In this document: piece by piece, positions 7,259 through 18,171 of the stretch
How the letters are laid out: each line of letters opens with the position of its first letter
Numbering within the stretch: the stretch's first letter is position 1
Source: an uncultured Porphyromonadaceae bacterium
GTDB lineage: Bacteria; Bacteroidota; Bacteroidia; Bacteroidales; UBA11471
Length of the DNA stretch: 25,445 nucleotides
Reading direction: 5' to 3'
NCBI GenBank assembly: GCA_900542765.1
Contig: UQOX01000031.1
Span: 1 to 25,445 of the forward strand
Notes under the pieces: model-generated
The model's input: only the letters and a program-made list of their open reading frames with translations
Databases searched by the model: none
Told to the model about the DNA's origin: nothing
Program-made: the position numbers and the translations under genes

Positions 7259-8332
7259 TTAACGGCGGTATCGGTAATAGGCGGCACAAGCCCCTTCGCT
7301 CGATACCATGAGTGCTCCCAACGGGTGCTCGGGCGTGCAGCGCCGGCCGAATGCCGGGCAGTGTGCCGGCGTGGTTTTCCCTTTCAACACATCGCCGGCC
7401 CGACACTCGCTTTTCCTGTCGGGAAAGACCTCTCCGACAGGAAAACGCTTTAAAGCGTCAAAATGTTCGTATCTCTTTTTTATTTGCAGGCCGCTTGCCG
7501 GCAGGCGGCCTATGCCCCGCCACGTCTGGTCGCAAGGTTGGAATACCTCCTCCACGGCCTCTTTGGCCTTCCGGTTCCCGTGGCGGCTTACGGCGGCCGG
7601 GTAGGCATTATAGACGTCGTGTTCCCCATTTTCGAGCAGGCGTATGTCGTGGTAAATGCCCAATAGCAGTTCGACGGGCGTGAAGCCGGTCACGCTGATG
7701 CTTACACCCAGCCGGCGGGCCAGTTCTTCATATCGGCCATATCCTTCGACGGTGCAGACATGCCCCGCCGCCAAGAGACCGTCGATGCGGCATTCGTCGT
7801 CGGCCATAATCGCCTCGATGGCCGGGGGGACGGTGTAGAGCGACGTGAGGAGGGAGAAGTTCGTTATCTTTTGTCGTTGCGCCGAGAGGATAGCCGACGC
7901 ATATACGGGAACCGTCGTTTCAAACCCGACGGCGAGAAACACTACCTCTTTCCCCGGCAAAGCCTTTGCTATCGGGAGGGCGTCGAGCGGACTGTATAGC
8001 ATGCGTATGTCGGCACCCCGGCTTTTCAGTGAGAGCAGGTCGCCCGATATGCCGGGTACGCGCAACATGTCGCCGAAGGTGGTGAAGACGACGTCACTCC
8101 GGCCGGCAATCTGCATCGCTTTTTCCACGGTCGTTTCGGGGGTCACGCACACGGGACACCCCGGTCCGTGTATGAGTGTGATTTGTGGGGGCAAGAGCTT
8201 TTCGATGCCATATCGGGCGATGGCGTGGGTCTGTCCGCCGCATATCTCCATGATGCGCCACGGGTGGCGGGTGATGCGGTGCAGGGCATCGACGATTCTA
8301 TCAATGGCGTCGGTCGCTGGCTTCTCCATCAT
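7259..8332 (-). CDS. hypD: Hydrogenase maturation protein HypD
   Basis: 357 residues from the chosen start (MMEKPATD). HypD is the [4Fe-4S] scaffold that, with HypC, assembles Fe(CN)2CO. Seen here are CGGQTH (C31), GPGCPVC (C59, C62), and a C-terminal cysteine set including GRRCTPEHPLGALMVSSEGAC for the FeS cluster. The open frame extends to 8539, but that extra 69-residue segment overlaps hypC in another frame and has shadow-like Ser/Arg-rich composition, so I reject it. The remaining overlap with hypC is 32 bp, which suggests translational coupling between the two partner proteins. The tandem ATGs at 8332 and 8329 are equally possible starts. Confidence 0.95.
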   Translation of the reverse strand: MMEKPATDAIDRIVDALHRITRHPWRIMEICGGQTHAIARYGIEKLLPPQITLIHGPGCPVCVTPETTVEKAMQIAGRSDVVFTTFGDMLRVPGISGDLLSLKSRGADIRMLYSPLDALPIAKALPGKEVVFLAVGFETTVPVYASAILSAQRQKITNFSLLTSLYTVPPAIEAIMADDECRIDGLLAAGHVCTVEGYGRYEELARRLGVSISVTGFTPVELLLGIYHDIRLLENGEHDVYNAYPAAVSRHGNRKAKEAVEEVFQPCDQTWRGIGRLPASGLQIKKRYEHFDALKRFPVGEVFPDRKSECRAGDVLKGKTTPAHCPAFGRRCTPEHPLGALMVSSEGACAAYYRYRR

Positions 8333-8573
8333 GATGACAGGTGTTGTGTGGAAAAAGTTTTTCAAAATCTTCCCAAGCAGCTTCGGCATCGTCGCGGTTG
8401 ACCACCGTGAGGGCGATGCCGGCATGAGCCAGGATATATTCTCCCGTCTGCACGTCGACCCAGTCGATGCAGATGGTACGCACGACGCCGCCGAAATCGA
8501 CCGTCGCCATGCGCGGTTTCTCCTTGTCGGCATTCTCAATGGCGATAACTTTTCCGGGAATGGCCAAACACAT
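8301..8573 (-). CDS. hypC: Hydrogenase maturation chaperone HypC
   Basis: 90 residues, beginning with the diagnostic MCLAIPGKV. After Met removal, Cys2 binds the iron of the Fe(CN)2CO group. HypC shuttles this group from HypD to the large-subunit precursor. The OB-fold core (ATVDFGGVVRTICIDWV) and GEYILAHAGIAL follow the family pattern. The tail after about residue 75 (PHNTCHHDGEASDRRH) is longer and more His-rich than most HypC proteins and is encoded where the gene overlaps hypD. It is the first gene of the minus-strand hydrogenase operon, 55 bp from divergent hypF. Confidence 0.95.
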   Translation of the reverse strand: MCLAIPGKVIAIENADKEKPRMATVDFGGVVRTICIDWVDVQTGEYILAHAGIALTVVNRDDAEAAWEDFEKLFPHNTCHHDGEASDRRH

Positions 8574-8594
8574 GATTCACAGTTTTTAATTCCA

Positions 8595-8621
8595 AGAACA
8601 ATTTCCTGCGCGAATTGTTCT
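8595..8621. promoter_or_regulatory. Inverted repeat between divergent hypC and hypF operons
   Basis: AGAACAATT (8595-8603) and AATTGTTCT (8613-8621) are perfect inverted 9-bp arms separated by a 9-nt GC-rich spacer. The element fills the middle of the 55-bp gap between the hypC and hypF start codons and ends 7 bp before hypF. It could be a dimeric regulator operator controlling both operons, or a hairpin covering the hypF start region. I see no TAnnTTTG promoter in the gap on either strand. Confidence 0.55.
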
Positions 8622-8628
8622 CTTCGGC

Positions 8629-10899
8629 ATGGAATATCAGATACACGTCAGGGGCCTGGTGCAAGGTGTCGGGTTCCGTCCCTATGTCTGCCGGTTGGCT
8701 CGGGAGATGGGGTTGGCCGGTTCGGTCGATAACGATACCGCCGGAGTGTCGATTGTCTTGCAAGCCGCTCCCGAACAAGAATCTTCGTTCATGCAACGGC
8801 TCCTGGCCGAATTGCCCCCCGTGGCGCGTGTCGATGCGGTCGATGTGCGGGTGTGCCGGGAGACTCGTCGTTTGGAACGCCCGTTTGCCATCACGCCCAG
8901 CCGCGACACAAGCGAGGGCGTCACGCACGTCAGCCCCGACATTGCCGTGTGCGACAAGTGTCTCGACGACATGCGCACGCAGCCGCACCGCATCGATTAT
9001 CCTTTTATCAACTGCACCGCATGCGGGCCTCGTTTTTCTATCATCAGGGAGTTGCCTTATGACCGTTCGGCGACAACGATGTCCCCGTTTGCCTTGTGTC
9101 CCGACTGTTCCCGCGAATATCGCGATGAAAACGACCGCCGCTTTCATGCCGAGCCCGTGGCCTGCAACCGTTGCGGCCCCAGCTATTGCATGCGTTGCCC
9201 GTCGGGGTTGTGTGTCGATACCTATGCCGAGGTGCGTCGCCACCTGGCTTCGATACTCTTGCGTGGAGGGGTGGTCGCCCTGAAAGGCGTGGGGGGATAT
9301 AACCTGATTGCCGATGCCTTTTCACCGGCAGCCGTGGCACGGCTGCGTGCCTTGAAGGAGCGGCCGCGAAAACCTTTTGCCGTGATGTTCCGTGATGTGG
9401 TTGCCGCGCGGCGCTTTGTCGCACTCTCCCCCCAGGAAACGGCATTGCTCACGTCGTGGCGCCGTCCCATATTGCTGGCCCGGCAACGGGGCGCATTGTC
9501 GCCGGGCATCAATGAGGGATATTGTACCTTGGGGGTGCTCTTGCCTTTCCAACCCATTCACTATCATATTTTTGCCGATACCGGTTTGGAGGCGTTGGTC
9601 TTTACCAGCGGCAATCGCAAAGGTTTCCCCTTGTGCGCCGACGATGCGGAGGCTTGGCGGCAGTTGGGCGACGGGGTCGATGGCTTTGTCTCCTATAACC
9701 GAGCCATTTATAACCGGGTCGATGATTCGGTCGTGCAATATGTCGCCGGAGCTCCCCGGCTGCTTCGTCGGGCAAGGGGGTATGCTCCCGAACCCTTGTG
9801 TGTGGGGGATAATGTCGAAGGTGTTTTTGCGGCCGGAGCCGAACGCACCAACCATTTTGCCATCGGGCGCGGACGCGACGTGATACTTTCGCCTTATATA
9901 GGAACGCTGCGCGATGCGGCTGTCGCGGCGCTCTATGACGATACGGTCGGACGTTATACGCATTTGTTCCGCTTTGAACCTCGTGTGGTCGTGTGCGACA
10001 GGCACCCCGATTATGTCTCGACCCGTTTTGCCGAGGCATACGCCTCCCGTCGGAACCTTCCCTTGATACGGGTGCAGCACCACCATGCCCATGCGGCGGC
10101 TGTCATGGCCGAGTATCGGCTCTTCGAACCCGTACTGGCGGTTTGTCTCGACGGAACGGGTGCCGGAGATGACGGTTGTGTGTGGGGCGGAGAGTTCCTG
10201 TGGACCGACCGTGCCGAATACCGCCGCCTCTCGCATTTCCCATACCTCCCCATGCCCGGGGGCGATGCCGCCGCCCGTCAACCCTGGCGCATGGCGGTCG
10301 CTCTCCTGCATGCGCTTCGCAAGGGTGCACGATTTTATCCGCCCGGTTTTTGCCGTCGGGTGGGGGAGGCCAAGGTCTCAGGGGTCGAACGCATGTGCTT
10401 TTCGCAGGAACTCTCTCCATCGACCTCGGCGGTGGGGCGATTGTTCGATGCCGTGGCTTCCCTGTTGGGCATATGCGATGAGAACAGTTATGAGTCGGAG
10501 GCGGCCGTTCTTCTCGAACAGACGGCCTGCCGCGCGACCAATCGCACCCTGCGCTATCCGCTGAATCGCCAAACGCCTCTCGACCTGTCACCGCTTTTCT
10601 CGGCTCTGCTCGACGATGTGGCCGGCGGCCGTCCCGCGGCCGATGTGGCCTATGCCTTTCATGCGACGTTGGCCGACGTCGTTTTTGCCGAGACGCTCCG
10701 TCTTTTCGACCGTTCCCTTTTTTGCGGGGTGGTGTTGTCGGGTGGCGTGTTTCAGAACAAAATCCTTTCGGAGTTGTTATGTAAAAGGTTTGCGGTGCAA
10801 GGCATACCTTTTTTCTTGCCCGAGAAAATGCCCGTTCACGACGGTGCGATAGCCGTGGGACAGGCGGTCGTGGCATCGGCCTGTCGGGGGGTGGATTGA
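8629..10899 (+). CDS. hypF: Carbamoyltransferase HypF
   Basis: 756 residues, full family length. Domains in order: acylphosphatase-like (1-90, with GVGFRP R17 and N35); two CxxC-x18-CxxC zinc fingers (C108, C111, C129, C132; then C157, C160, C179, C182); YrdC-like (about 200-380, beginning ALKGVGGYNL); Kae1/carbamoyltransferase-like (about 395-756, with the VQHHHAH histidines at 484-488, DGTGAGDDGCVWGGEF and GGVFQN). HypF uses carbamoyl phosphate and ATP to carbamoylate the terminal Cys of HypE, the source of the active-site cyanides. First gene of the plus-strand maturation operon. No Shine-Dalgarno is visible; the inverted repeat lies immediately upstream. Confidence 0.97.
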   Translation: MEYQIHVRGLVQGVGFRPYVCRLAREMGLAGSVDNDTAGVSIVLQAAPEQESSFMQRLLAELPPVARVDAVDVRVCRETRRLERPFAITPSRDTSEGVTHVSPDIAVCDKCLDDMRTQPHRIDYPFINCTACGPRFSIIRELPYDRSATTMSPFALCPDCSREYRDENDRRFHAEPVACNRCGPSYCMRCPSGLCVDTYAEVRRHLASILLRGGVVALKGVGGYNLIADAFSPAAVARLRALKERPRKPFAVMFRDVVAARRFVALSPQETALLTSWRRPILLARQRGALSPGINEGYCTLGVLLPFQPIHYHIFADTGLEALVFTSGNRKGFPLCADDAEAWRQLGDGVDGFVSYNRAIYNRVDDSVVQYVAGAPRLLRRARGYAPEPLCVGDNVEGVFAAGAERTNHFAIGRGRDVILSPYIGTLRDAAVAALYDDTVGRYTHLFRFEPRVVVCDRHPDYVSTRFAEAYASRRNLPLIRVQHHHAHAAAVMAEYRLFEPVLAVCLDGTGAGDDGCVWGGEFLWTDRAEYRRLSHFPYLPMPGGDAAARQPWRMAVALLHALRKGARFYPPGFCRRVGEAKVSGVERMCFSQELSPSTSAVGRLFDAVASLLGICDENSYESEAAVLLEQTACRATNRTLRYPLNRQTPLDLSPLFSALLDDVAGGRPAADVAYAFHATLADVVFAETLRLFDRSLFCGVVLSGGVFQNKILSELLCKRFAVQGIPFFLPEKMPVHDGAIAVGQAVVASACRGVD

Positions 10900-10917
10900 A
10901 ATTTTTTGAAATGATTT

Positions 10918-11259
10918 ATGCACGAACTTTCTATTGCACTCAGTATTCTCGATTTGGTCGCATTGGAGGCCATCAAGCAGAAGGCGCACGAAGTAAAGGA
11001 AATCGAGCTCGAAGTGGGACATTGGGCGGGGGTCGATATTTCGGCGCTCTCTTTTTCGATGCGGGCGGCGCAACGCTATTCCCCGTTTGAGAAAGCGCGG
11101 GTGACCATTGTCGAGGTGCCTCCCGTGTCGCATTGCAAAGTGTGTGGTTGCCAGTTCGCCCCCACCCATCAGTTTTGTGGTTGCCCGCATTGCCATTCGG
11201 CCGATACCGAACTTTTGCAGGGTCGGGAATTGCGCCTCAAATCAATTCTTGTCGAATAA
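10918..11259 (+). CDS. hypA: Hydrogenase nickel metallochaperone HypA
   Basis: 113 residues, normal length. The N-terminal MHE motif contains the nickel ligand His2. A zinc-binding CKVCG / CGCPHC four-cysteine segment lies at about 73-92. HypA accepts nickel with HypB and inserts it into the large subunit after the Fe(CN)2CO group is in place. It lies 18 bp after hypF and 13 bp before hypB, so the three genes are one operon. Start: the MHE Met, required for function. Confidence 0.96.
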   Translation: MHELSIALSILDLVALEAIKQKAHEVKEIELEVGHWAGVDISALSFSMRAAQRYSPFEKARVTIVEVPPVSHCKVCGCQFAPTHQFCGCPHCHSADTELLQGRELRLKSILVE

Positions 11260-11272
11260 AATTCTTTCTATC

Positions 11273-12016
11273 ATGTGTGACCATTGTGGCTGTACGCCCT
11301 CAGACTCTCTTCATCATCATCTCCACCGGGAGGGAATCCCCCATGACCATCAGCACCGATTGACGGTCGAGAAAGACATTCTCTCCCTCAACGACCGACA
11401 GGCCGAGGAGAATCGGCAATATTTTTCCCGTTGTGAAATCTGTGCCGTGAATATCGTCAGTTCGCCCGGAGCCGGGAAAACGTCGCTTCTCGAACAGACC
11501 CTCTTGCCGCTCCTGCGGAAATTTCCCGTGGCGGTCATCGAAGGGGATCAGCATACCGACAATGATGCGCGCCGCATTGCGGCAACCGGAGCCATTTGCC
11601 GGCAAATCAATACCGCACAAGGGTGCCATCTCGATGCCGCCATGGTGCACGACGCACTCCTGACGCTCGATTTGCCGACACGTTCGTTGCTCTTCATCGA
11701 GAATGTCGGCAATTTGGTCTGTCCGGCCATGTTCGATTTGGGCGAGACCTGGCGCGTGGTTGTCATAAGCGTCACCGAGGGTGACGACAAGCCCTTGAAG
11801 TATCCGTATATATTCGAGAGCGCCCGGTTGTGCGTCATTCACAAAGTCGACCTGTTGCCCTATTTGAGTTGCGACATCGGGACGTTGAGAAGGAATCTTT
11901 TGCAAGTCAATCCCTCCTTGCGCATTTTCGAAATTTCTTCGCACACCGGCGAAGGTCTGTTGTCTTGGCGGCGTTTTTGGGAAGAGCAGGTCGCCGCCTT
12001 GCCTCATGCATTGTGA
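11273..12016 (+). CDS. hypB: Hydrogenase nickel-incorporation GTPase HypB
   Basis: 247 residues. It begins with MCDHCGC, the high-affinity nickel motif (CxxCGC), followed by a moderately His-rich stretch (HHHLHREGIPHDHQH) that may store nickel. The G domain has the P-loop SSPGAGKT (63-70), the NVGNLVCPAMFDLGE segment and the specificity region HKVDLLP. C118-H119 and C150 match the G-domain metal ligands C166, H167 and C198 of E. coli HypB at a constant offset of 48. The open frame runs upstream to 11108, but that part overlaps hypA, and the MCDHCGC Met fits the family. Dimeric GTPase that drives nickel delivery with HypA. Confidence 0.96.
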   Translation: MCDHCGCTPSDSLHHHLHREGIPHDHQHRLTVEKDILSLNDRQAEENRQYFSRCEICAVNIVSSPGAGKTSLLEQTLLPLLRKFPVAVIEGDQHTDNDARRIAATGAICRQINTAQGCHLDAAMVHDALLTLDLPTRSLLFIENVGNLVCPAMFDLGETWRVVVISVTEGDDKPLKYPYIFESARLCVIHKVDLLPYLSCDIGTLRRNLLQVNPSLRIFEISSHTGEGLLSWRRFWEEQVAALPHAL

Positions 12017-12029
12017 TAATCTGTTGCCT

Positions 12030-12638
12030 ATGAATATCGCGATAGCCACCGACGAGGTGCGGCAATTTTTCGATGCCCAAAGCCGCTCGTGGGATTCCCG
12101 CACCCCGCGAAATCCTGATGTGTTGCGCAGCTTGTTGGCCTGGTTGCCCATGCAGCCGGGCGATTCGGTGCTCGATGTGGGTACCGGGACGGGCGTGCTG
12201 TTGCCCTATATCCGGGAACGCAATCCCCAAGGGGTCATCGATGCCGTGGACCTTTCGCCCGGCATGCTGGCCGTGGCGAAACAGAAGTTCGGTACCGACC
12301 CGTTTTTGCATTTTATTCCGGCCGACGTCACCCGTGAGCCGCTGTCACGCCGTTATCATGCCATTCTACTCTATTCGGTATTTCCCCATTTGGCGCGGCG
12401 CGACGAGACGGTGGCACGTTTGGTCTCCCGCAACCTCATGCCCGGGGGCTTCTTGCTGATAGCCCATACCGAAGGGCGCAAGTGGCTCAATGAGATGCAC
12501 CGCAACCGGCTGGCCCCGTCGATGCGGCGCGATTTGTTCCCGGTGTCGGTACAGGCACAGCGTTTCCGCCGCATGGGATTGGAGGTCGTCCATGCCGCGG
12601 AGTCGGACGTCACCTATTTTATATTGCTCACGCGCTGA
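12030..12638 (+). CDS. Class I SAM-dependent methyltransferase, last gene of the hypFAB operon
   Basis: 202 residues from the chosen start, or 210 if the ATG at 12006 (inside the hypB end) is used. Rossmann-fold methyltransferase of the UbiE/MenG-like type: motif I VLDVGTGTGVLLPY at 47-60, an acidic residue after strand 2 (DAVDLSPGML, D74), DVTREPL, and a post-I segment LMPGGFLLIAHTEG. The substrate cannot be read from sequence. No gap or terminator separates it from hypB, so it is co-transcribed with the nickel and cyanide maturation genes. A role tied to hydrogenase or to quinone chemistry is possible but is inference only. A strong terminator follows. Confidence 0.85.
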   Translation: MNIAIATDEVRQFFDAQSRSWDSRTPRNPDVLRSLLAWLPMQPGDSVLDVGTGTGVLLPYIRERNPQGVIDAVDLSPGMLAVAKQKFGTDPFLHFIPADVTREPLSRRYHAILLYSVFPHLARRDETVARLVSRNLMPGGFLLIAHTEGRKWLNEMHRNRLAPSMRRDLFPVSVQAQRFRRMGLEVVHAAESDVTYFILLTR

Positions 12639-12673
12639 GCGCGCCACAGGTTGTTTTTGAGAGGTATCATGAA

Positions 12674-12709
12674 ATAAAAGCAGCGCCCGGTGAGGGACGC
12701 TGCTTTTAT
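12674..12709. terminator. Bidirectional terminator between hyp operon and antiporter gene
   Basis: ATAAAAGCAGCG (12674-12685) pairs perfectly with CGCTGCTTTTAT (12698-12709); an inner CCC/GGG adds three pairs with one bulged A. A and T runs flank both sides. It sits between the convergent methyltransferase and K+/H+ antiporter genes. Confidence 0.88.
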
Positions 12710-12730
12710 GGGTCAGACGGGTGTGCCCGT

Positions 12731-14239
12731 TCAATTCTTTTCGATGGAGTAGTCTTTGATGCCCAAGGCTTCATAGGCTTTTTTCAGTTCCTCTTCGTTG
12801 TCGCTGATGACGAGAAGTTTGTCGCCCGGTTTCAGAACCGTGTTGCCTTTGGGCACGAAGAAATTGGTATCGCGTTTCACCATGACGGCCAAGGTGTTGT
12901 CGGGGAGGGTCATGTCCATCAGGCGGTTGCCTTTTGACAAAGTCTGTTCGTTGATTTCGATTTCCGACATCGACGATTTGATTTCGTCGGGAAGTTGCAC
13001 GTCAAACTCTTTCTTGTCACGCCCCGGAGCAATGAGACCCAACCATTTGGCCATGGTCCCGACGGTAGTGCCCTGTATCAGCAGGGAGATGAGGGTGATG
13101 AAGAACACGATGTTGAAGATGAGGTTGGCATTCTCGATGCCGGCAATCATGGGATAGGTGGCAAAGATGATGGGCACGGCACCACGCAATCCCACCCATG
13201 AGACGTAGAGCCGGGCTCGTGTCGAGAAGTTCTTGAACGGCAACAGGCAGAGGAATACGGTGATGGGACGTGCCAAAACAATCATGAAGATGCCGATGGC
13301 AAGACCTATGCCTATGATGGGGGGTAATTGGCTGGGAGTCACCAGTAAGCCGAGCGTGAGGAACATGACGATCTGGAAGAGCCAGGTAAGACCGTCGAAG
13401 AAAGTTTCCATGCTGCGTTTGTGCACGACTTTGGAGTTGCCGATGACCAGTCCGGCCAGATACACGGCGAGATAGCCGTTCCCTTTCAGCATATCGGTAA
13501 ACGAGAAGATGAAGAACACGAAGGCCAACAGGAGAATCGGGTAGAGCGACTGGTTCTGCACGTTGAGCCGGTTGATGGCCATGACGGCCAATTTGCCGAA
13601 GAGGTATCCCAACAAGCCGCCGATACTCAGTTGTATGATGAGGGTGGAGATGAAGTTCCAAAAAGAAAATTCGCCCAGTTGTATGATTTGTATCAATATG
13701 ATGGTGAGCATGAAAGCCATCGGGTCGTTACTACCGCTTTCGAGTTCGAGCGTGGGGCGCAACCGTTCTTTCAGGGAAAGCCCTTTGGAACGAAGGATAG
13801 AGAATACCGATGCCGAATCGGTCGATGACATGACTGCCGCCAATAACATCGATTCCCAAATATTGAGATTGATTGTCGGAATGAAATCGCAAATGAAGTA
13901 GATAAACAAGCCCGTGATAAAGGTCGTCAGGAGTACCCCCAGGGTTGCGAGCGTGACACCCGGGCCGATGATGGGTTTTATATCTTGGTATTTGGTGTCC
14001 ATACCGCCTGAGAACAGAATGATGCTCAGGGCGATGACTCCGATGAATTGGGTTGCTTTGGGATTGTCGAACTGGATTTGCAGGAACGGTATCGGACCGT
14101 CGCAGCCGAAAAACATTCCTACACCGAGGAACAGAAGCAAGGCGGGAAGGCCGAATTTATAACCGGTTTTTCCGGCCAGTACGCTGCAAAAGAGAAGTAT
14201 GGCACCGACCATTACGAAATTTTCGGGATTCAAGTTCAT
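12731..14239 (-). CDS. CPA1-type potassium/proton antiporter with C-terminal TrkA-C domain
   Basis: 502 residues. The first 400 or so form a 12-13-helix Na+/H+ exchanger domain, with the conserved SSTDSASVFSIL segment, the ESGSNDPMAF motif (the ND pair is the ion site in CPA1 carriers), and WVGLRGAVPIIFAT. The rest, about 415-495, is a soluble RCK-C/TrkA-C regulatory domain (LVISDNEEELKKAYEAL). The layout matches the NhaP2/CvrA potassium/proton antiporter group, which expels K+ in exchange for protons. Ion choice (K+ or Na+) is inferred from architecture. It follows trmD on the same strand after 219 bp and converges on the hyp operon. Confidence 0.92.
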   Translation of the reverse strand: MNLNPENFVMVGAILLFCSVLAGKTGYKFGLPALLLFLGVGMFFGCDGPIPFLQIQFDNPKATQFIGVIALSIILFSGGMDTKYQDIKPIIGPGVTLATLGVLLTTFITGLFIYFICDFIPTINLNIWESMLLAAVMSSTDSASVFSILRSKGLSLKERLRPTLELESGSNDPMAFMLTIILIQIIQLGEFSFWNFISTLIIQLSIGGLLGYLFGKLAVMAINRLNVQNQSLYPILLLAFVFFIFSFTDMLKGNGYLAVYLAGLVIGNSKVVHKRSMETFFDGLTWLFQIVMFLTLGLLVTPSQLPPIIGIGLAIGIFMIVLARPITVFLCLLPFKNFSTRARLYVSWVGLRGAVPIIFATYPMIAGIENANLIFNIVFFITLISLLIQGTTVGTMAKWLGLIAPGRDKKEFDVQLPDEIKSSMSEIEINEQTLSKGNRLMDMTLPDNTLAVMVKRDTNFFVPKGNTVLKPGDKLLVISDNEEELKKAYEALGIKDYSIEKN

Positions 14240-14349
14240 GAGAATGGGTTTCTTCTAAATGGGTGGTTATGGGTTGGGATATAAACGTTTTCTTTGAGGT
14301 ATAACAAAATCGCGAACGAAAAATTTTCGACGGCATGATGTTTTTCAAT

Positions 14350-14405
14350 CTCGGGAGGGCGTGAAATACTTCCTCGGGAGGACCGTAATATTACTGTTTC
14401 ACAGT
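14350..14405. repeat. Short repeats in the trmD-antiporter gap
   Basis: The 219-bp space between trmD and the antiporter gene holds a 9-bp direct repeat CTCGGGAGG (14350-14358 and 14373-14381), a perfect palindrome GTAATATTAC (14385-14394), and a small hairpin ACTGT-TTC-ACAGT (14393-14405). None makes a convincing terminator on the minus strand, so read-through from trmD is possible. I see no gene here. Confidence 0.35.
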
Positions 14406-14458
14406 TGGTCGTTTGTTTTTTTTTGATGGTATGTTTTTATCTGTGGCGTCAAAAATTC

Positions 14459-15139
14459 TTATTCCTCGGCAAGAAGATCGGGGCGCAGGCGACGCGTGCG
14501 CTCTATCGACTGCTCGTGGTTCCACTCGTCGATTTTGCGTTGGTGACCCGACAACAGCACGTCGGGGACGCGCCAGCCTTTGTATTCGGCCGGACGGGTA
14601 TATACGGGCGGTGCCAGCAGGTTGTCCTGGAACGAATCGGAGAGAGCCGACTGTTCGTCGCCGAGAGCACCCGGTATCAGTCGCACGATGGCATCGCACA
14701 TGATGGCTGCGGGCAACTCTCCGCCGGTGAGTACATAGTCTCCCACCGATATTTCCCGGGTGATGAGGTGCTCGCGTATGCGGTAGTCGATGCCCTTGTA
14801 ATGCCCGCACAAGATGATGAGGTTTTCGGCCAGGGAGAGAGAGTTGGCCATGGGTTGGTCAAAGAGCTCTCCGTCGGGTGAGGTGTAGATGACCTCATCG
14901 TAGGTGCGTTCGCTTTTCAGTTGCGAGATGGCCCGGTCTATCGGCTCGATTTGCATCACCATGCCGGCCGCTCCGCCGAAAGGGTAGTCGTCGACGCGCC
15001 GGTGTTTGTCGGTCGAGAAATCGCGCAGGTTGTGCACGACGATTTCGACCAGCCCCTTGTTTTGGGCCCGTTTCAGAATCGATTGGTTCAGAGGGCTGTC
15101 GAGCAGTTCGGGTAAAACGGTGAGAATATCGATACGCAT
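14459..15139 (-). CDS. trmD: tRNA (guanine-N1)-methyltransferase TrmD
   Basis: 226 residues. TrmD uses S-adenosylmethionine to make m1G37 in tRNAs with a G36pG37 sequence, preventing +1 frameshifts. The trefoil-knot SAM site is visible as YTSPDG (85-90), [10 protein letters not shown] (109-118) and [15 protein letters not shown] (130-144). R153 and D168 match the catalytic Arg and Asp of the family, and the C-terminal domain ends with [14 protein letters not shown]. Length is slightly shorter than E. coli TrmD but normal for Bacteroidetes. A -7 box (15168-15175) lies 28 bp upstream. It is divergent from ligA across a 439-bp gap. Confidence 0.97.
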   Translation of the reverse strand: MRIDILTVLPELLDSPLNQSILKRAQNKGLVEIVVHNLRDFSTDKHRRVDDYPFGGAAGMVMQIEPIDRAISQLKSERTYDEVIYTSPDGELFDQPMANSLSLAENLIILCGHYKGIDYRIREHLITREISVGDYVLTGGELPAAIMCDAIVRLIPGALGDEQSALSDSFQDNLLAPPVYTRPAEYKGWRVPDVLLSGHQRKIDEWNHEQSIERTRRLRPDLLAEE

Positions 15140-15167
15140 GATGACGATGCACTATTTTTTCGGTAGG

Positions 15168-15175
15168 CAAAGGTA
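15168..15175 (-). promoter_or_regulatory. Bacteroidetes -7 box for trmD
   Basis: On the minus strand this is TACCTTTG, matching TAnnTTTG, with TTTTTTGTGG directly upstream. The same T-run-GTGG-TAYCTTTG block precedes ligA. Confidence 0.6.
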
Positions 15176-17588
<2,413 letters not shown>

Positions 17589-17598
17589 CCGGATTTTC

Positions 17599-18141
17599 AT
17601 GTGGAAATATTTTACACAGAAAGCAATACGACGCCGATATGCCAAAAGCCCGAAACAGCGTGACCGGCGTTTCATTCCCTATCGCGAGGCGAAGACGGTT
17701 GCCGTCCTGGCCGATGAGGCAGGCGTGCGACAGGCTGTGCCGCTCTTGCAGGCGATGAGCCGCGAAGGAAAAAAAGTCGTGCTTTATTGTCTGAACCTGT
17801 CGCCATCGAAGATCGAACTTCGGCCCTCCGGCATCGACATCGTCGAAATATCCCCCGCGGAACTCTGCCACGGCGGCACCGCACCGCGCCCCGAGATATG
17901 CCGCGATTTTGTCGCTTTGCAACCCGATGTGTTGCTCGACCTGACGCTGGTCGACTCTTTGCCGACGGCCTTTTTGTCTGTCACAAGTAGGGCTCCCATG
18001 CGTCTCGGTGTGCAGAAGAATTCCTTGGCTCCGGCCGACATTATGCTACAAATCGACCCCGAAAAGGCTACGGTCGAATACTTGTTGCAAAATATGCTGT
18101 TTTATTGGAAGAATATTGCGGCAAAAAATAATAATTCGTAA
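17599..18141 (+). CDS. Hypothetical protein, probably DUF6913 family
   Basis: 180 residues, no signal peptide or membrane helix. The N-terminus is very basic (IRRRYAKSPKQRDRR). The middle has alternating strand-helix segments (TVAVLADEAGVRQAVPLLQAM, KKVVLYCLN) suggestive of a Rossmann-like alpha/beta fold, and the end reads LQIDPEKATVEYLLQNMLFYWKNI. I associate this with the uncharacterised Bacteroidetes family DUF6913, commonly placed beside dapA, but I assign the family from memory of its pattern and with moderate certainty. It lies 10 bp after ligA and 30 bp before dapA, so the three are probably co-transcribed. No function can be given. Confidence 0.75.
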   Translation: MWKYFTQKAIRRRYAKSPKQRDRRFIPYREAKTVAVLADEAGVRQAVPLLQAMSREGKKVVLYCLNLSPSKIELRPSGIDIVEISPAELCHGGTAPRPEICRDFVALQPDVLLDLTLVDSLPTAFLSVTSRAPMRLGVQKNSLAPADIMLQIDPEKATVEYLLQNMLFYWKNIAAKNNNS

Positions 18142-18171
18142 TTTTACCGCCGAAAATATGCACAACACTAT

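Noticed and set aside
8333..8539. 69-codon upstream extension of hypD
   Set aside because: It lies in another frame of hypC, is Ser/Arg-rich, and would make HypD longer than the family; the start at 8332 fits.
9322..10311. 329-codon minus-strand ORF
   Set aside because: Antisense shadow of hypF.
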